Shown one piece after another: positions 7,149-7,815 of a DNA stretch of 7,815 nucleotides. The position numbers and the translations under genes were made by a program. The first letter of the stretch is position 1; every line of letters begins with the position of its first letter. This DNA comes from Prevotellaceae bacterium (lineage in GTDB: Bacteria > Bacteroidota > Bacteroidia > Bacteroidales > Bacteroidaceae). Under the pieces are notes generated by a model. That model was given only the letters and a program-made list of their open reading frames with translations. It was not told the DNA's origin and did not search any database. The stretch spans positions 1 to 7,815 of the forward strand of contig JAUNQM010000110.1 in NCBI GenBank assembly GCA_030536165.1. Reading direction: 5' to 3'.

Positions 7149-7815
7149 CAACAATCAAAAATAAAGGCAATCTACTATCATTTAGTTGTATTGCTTGTGG
7201 TGAGGCATTGGCAGAACGAATATTTACTGACAGGGATTTCATTCGAGAACGGCTTCAAGGTTTGTTTGACCAAATGCCGTTGTTCCAGCATCAGGCGGTG
7301 CTGGACAGTATCTCCGTCTATCGTTTTAAGAAGGACGACCTTGTGTATGTTGAGGAGAGTAATCCCACCGACTGCATGTTCTTGCTTGAGGGAAAAGTGA
7401 AGGTATATAAGAGCGGCATTGATGAACGCGACTTGATAGTTCGTCTGATACGCAGCGGTGAGTACTTTGGCTACGCATCCCACTTTGCCGGATGCAAATA
7501 TTCCACCCGCGCGGCTGCACTTGAACCGTCGCTTATCTGTTTCATACCGATAGAGGCAATCGATGATTTGGCAAATTCAAACCTTCGCGTCGCTACATAT
7601 ATAATAAGGTGTATGGCGAGGAATATGCAATTGTCCGACGACCGTATGCTTACTCTTACGCAGAAGCACGTAAGAGGTCGCCTTGCCGAAGCTTTGCTCT
7701 TGATTCACGACACGTATGGCACTCGGGAAGACGGTAAGACGCTTTGTCTCAGTCCATCGCGTCGCGACCTTGCCGACTTGAGCAACATGACCACAAACAA
7801 TGCCATACGCACATT
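7136..7815 (+). CDS. Crp/Fnr family transcriptional regulator (partial, 3' end beyond window)
   Basis: The reading frame is open from 7136 to the window edge: about 226 codons with no stop. It encodes an N-terminal cyclic-nucleotide-binding-type beta roll (FKKDDLVYVEE, then DCMFLLEGKVKVYKSG, GEYFGYASHFAG and STRAAALEPSLICFIPIE), a long dimerisation helix (VATYIIRCMARNMQLSDDRM) and a winged-helix DNA-binding domain beginning TQKHVRGRLAEALLLI. The helix-turn-helix is SRRDLADLSNMTTNNAIRT, cut at the edge in or just after the recognition helix. The start is uncertain. ATG 7136 gives the longest form, but a good promoter overlaps it. TTG 7208 keeps the coding-like stretch LAERIFTDRDFIRERL. ATG 7274 would start almost at the sensor domain. 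The residue after FG in the ligand loop is Tyr113 where E. coli CRP has the cAMP-contacting Glu72, so cAMP is an unlikely effector. The target genes are unknown; the divergent metallopeptidase gene and itself are candidates. Confidence 0.9.
   Translation, partial: MYNFATIKNKGNLLSFSCIACGEALAERIFTDRDFIRERLQGLFDQMPLFQHQAVLDSISVYRFKKDDLVYVEESNPTDCMFLLEGKVKVYKSGIDERDLIVRLIRSGEYFGYASHFAGCKYSTRAAALEPSLICFIPIEAIDDLANSNLRVATYIIRCMARNMQLSDDRMLTLTQKHVRGRLAEALLLIHDTYGTREDGKTLCLSPSRRDLADLSNMTTNNAIRT

Noticed and set aside
7095..7400. A 101-codon plus-strand frame at the start of the Crp/Fnr region
   Set aside because: It is in a different frame from the Crp/Fnr coding sequence, which continues open to the window edge with clear sensor and helix-turn-helix motifs.

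Overview
The window reads as chromosomal DNA from a member of the Bacteroidales, most likely Prevotella or a close relative. Three things point there: an intact SusC/SusD outer-membrane pair, Bacteroidetes-type promoters (TTTG, about 20 bases, then TAnnTTTG) at three expected places, and AT-rich gene starts with no clear Shine-Dalgarno sequence. The genus is an inference from protein style and was not tested by a search.

Layout from left to right. Bases 1-66 hold three copies of a 16-base near-palindrome in a 24-base register, the third inverted. A perfect 18-bp hairpin at 196-235 ends the transcription unit that lies to its right. On the minus strand follow a SusD-like surface lipoprotein (251-2350) and, upstream of it, its SusC-like TonB-dependent transporter (2405-5515). 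A promoter at 5604-5636 drives the pair. Further upstream, still on the minus strand, are a small unrecognised lipoprotein (5710-6018), a terminator-like hairpin (6042-6078) and a neutral zinc metallopeptidase of the YpfJ family (6107-6976) with its own promoter at 7007-7037. A Crp/Fnr-family regulator is transcribed divergently on the plus strand and is cut off by the right edge of the window at 7815.

How the genes fit together. SusC and SusD should form one nutrient importer: SusD is a lipoprotein lid that captures an oligomeric ligand, and SusC is the TonB-powered barrel that imports it. No glycoside hydrolase, peptidase of obvious matching role, hybrid two-component sensor or ECF sigma/anti-sigma pair is visible beside it, so the substrate cannot be named. 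The metallopeptidase and the Crp/Fnr gene share a divergent control region of about 160 bases that contains three copies of an ATTGTAcAT motif, a plausible operator. I see no clear evidence of a wholly new system. The points most worth a second look are the 24-base repeat array, the long cysteine-rich SusD, the orphan lipoprotein and the divergent operator region.
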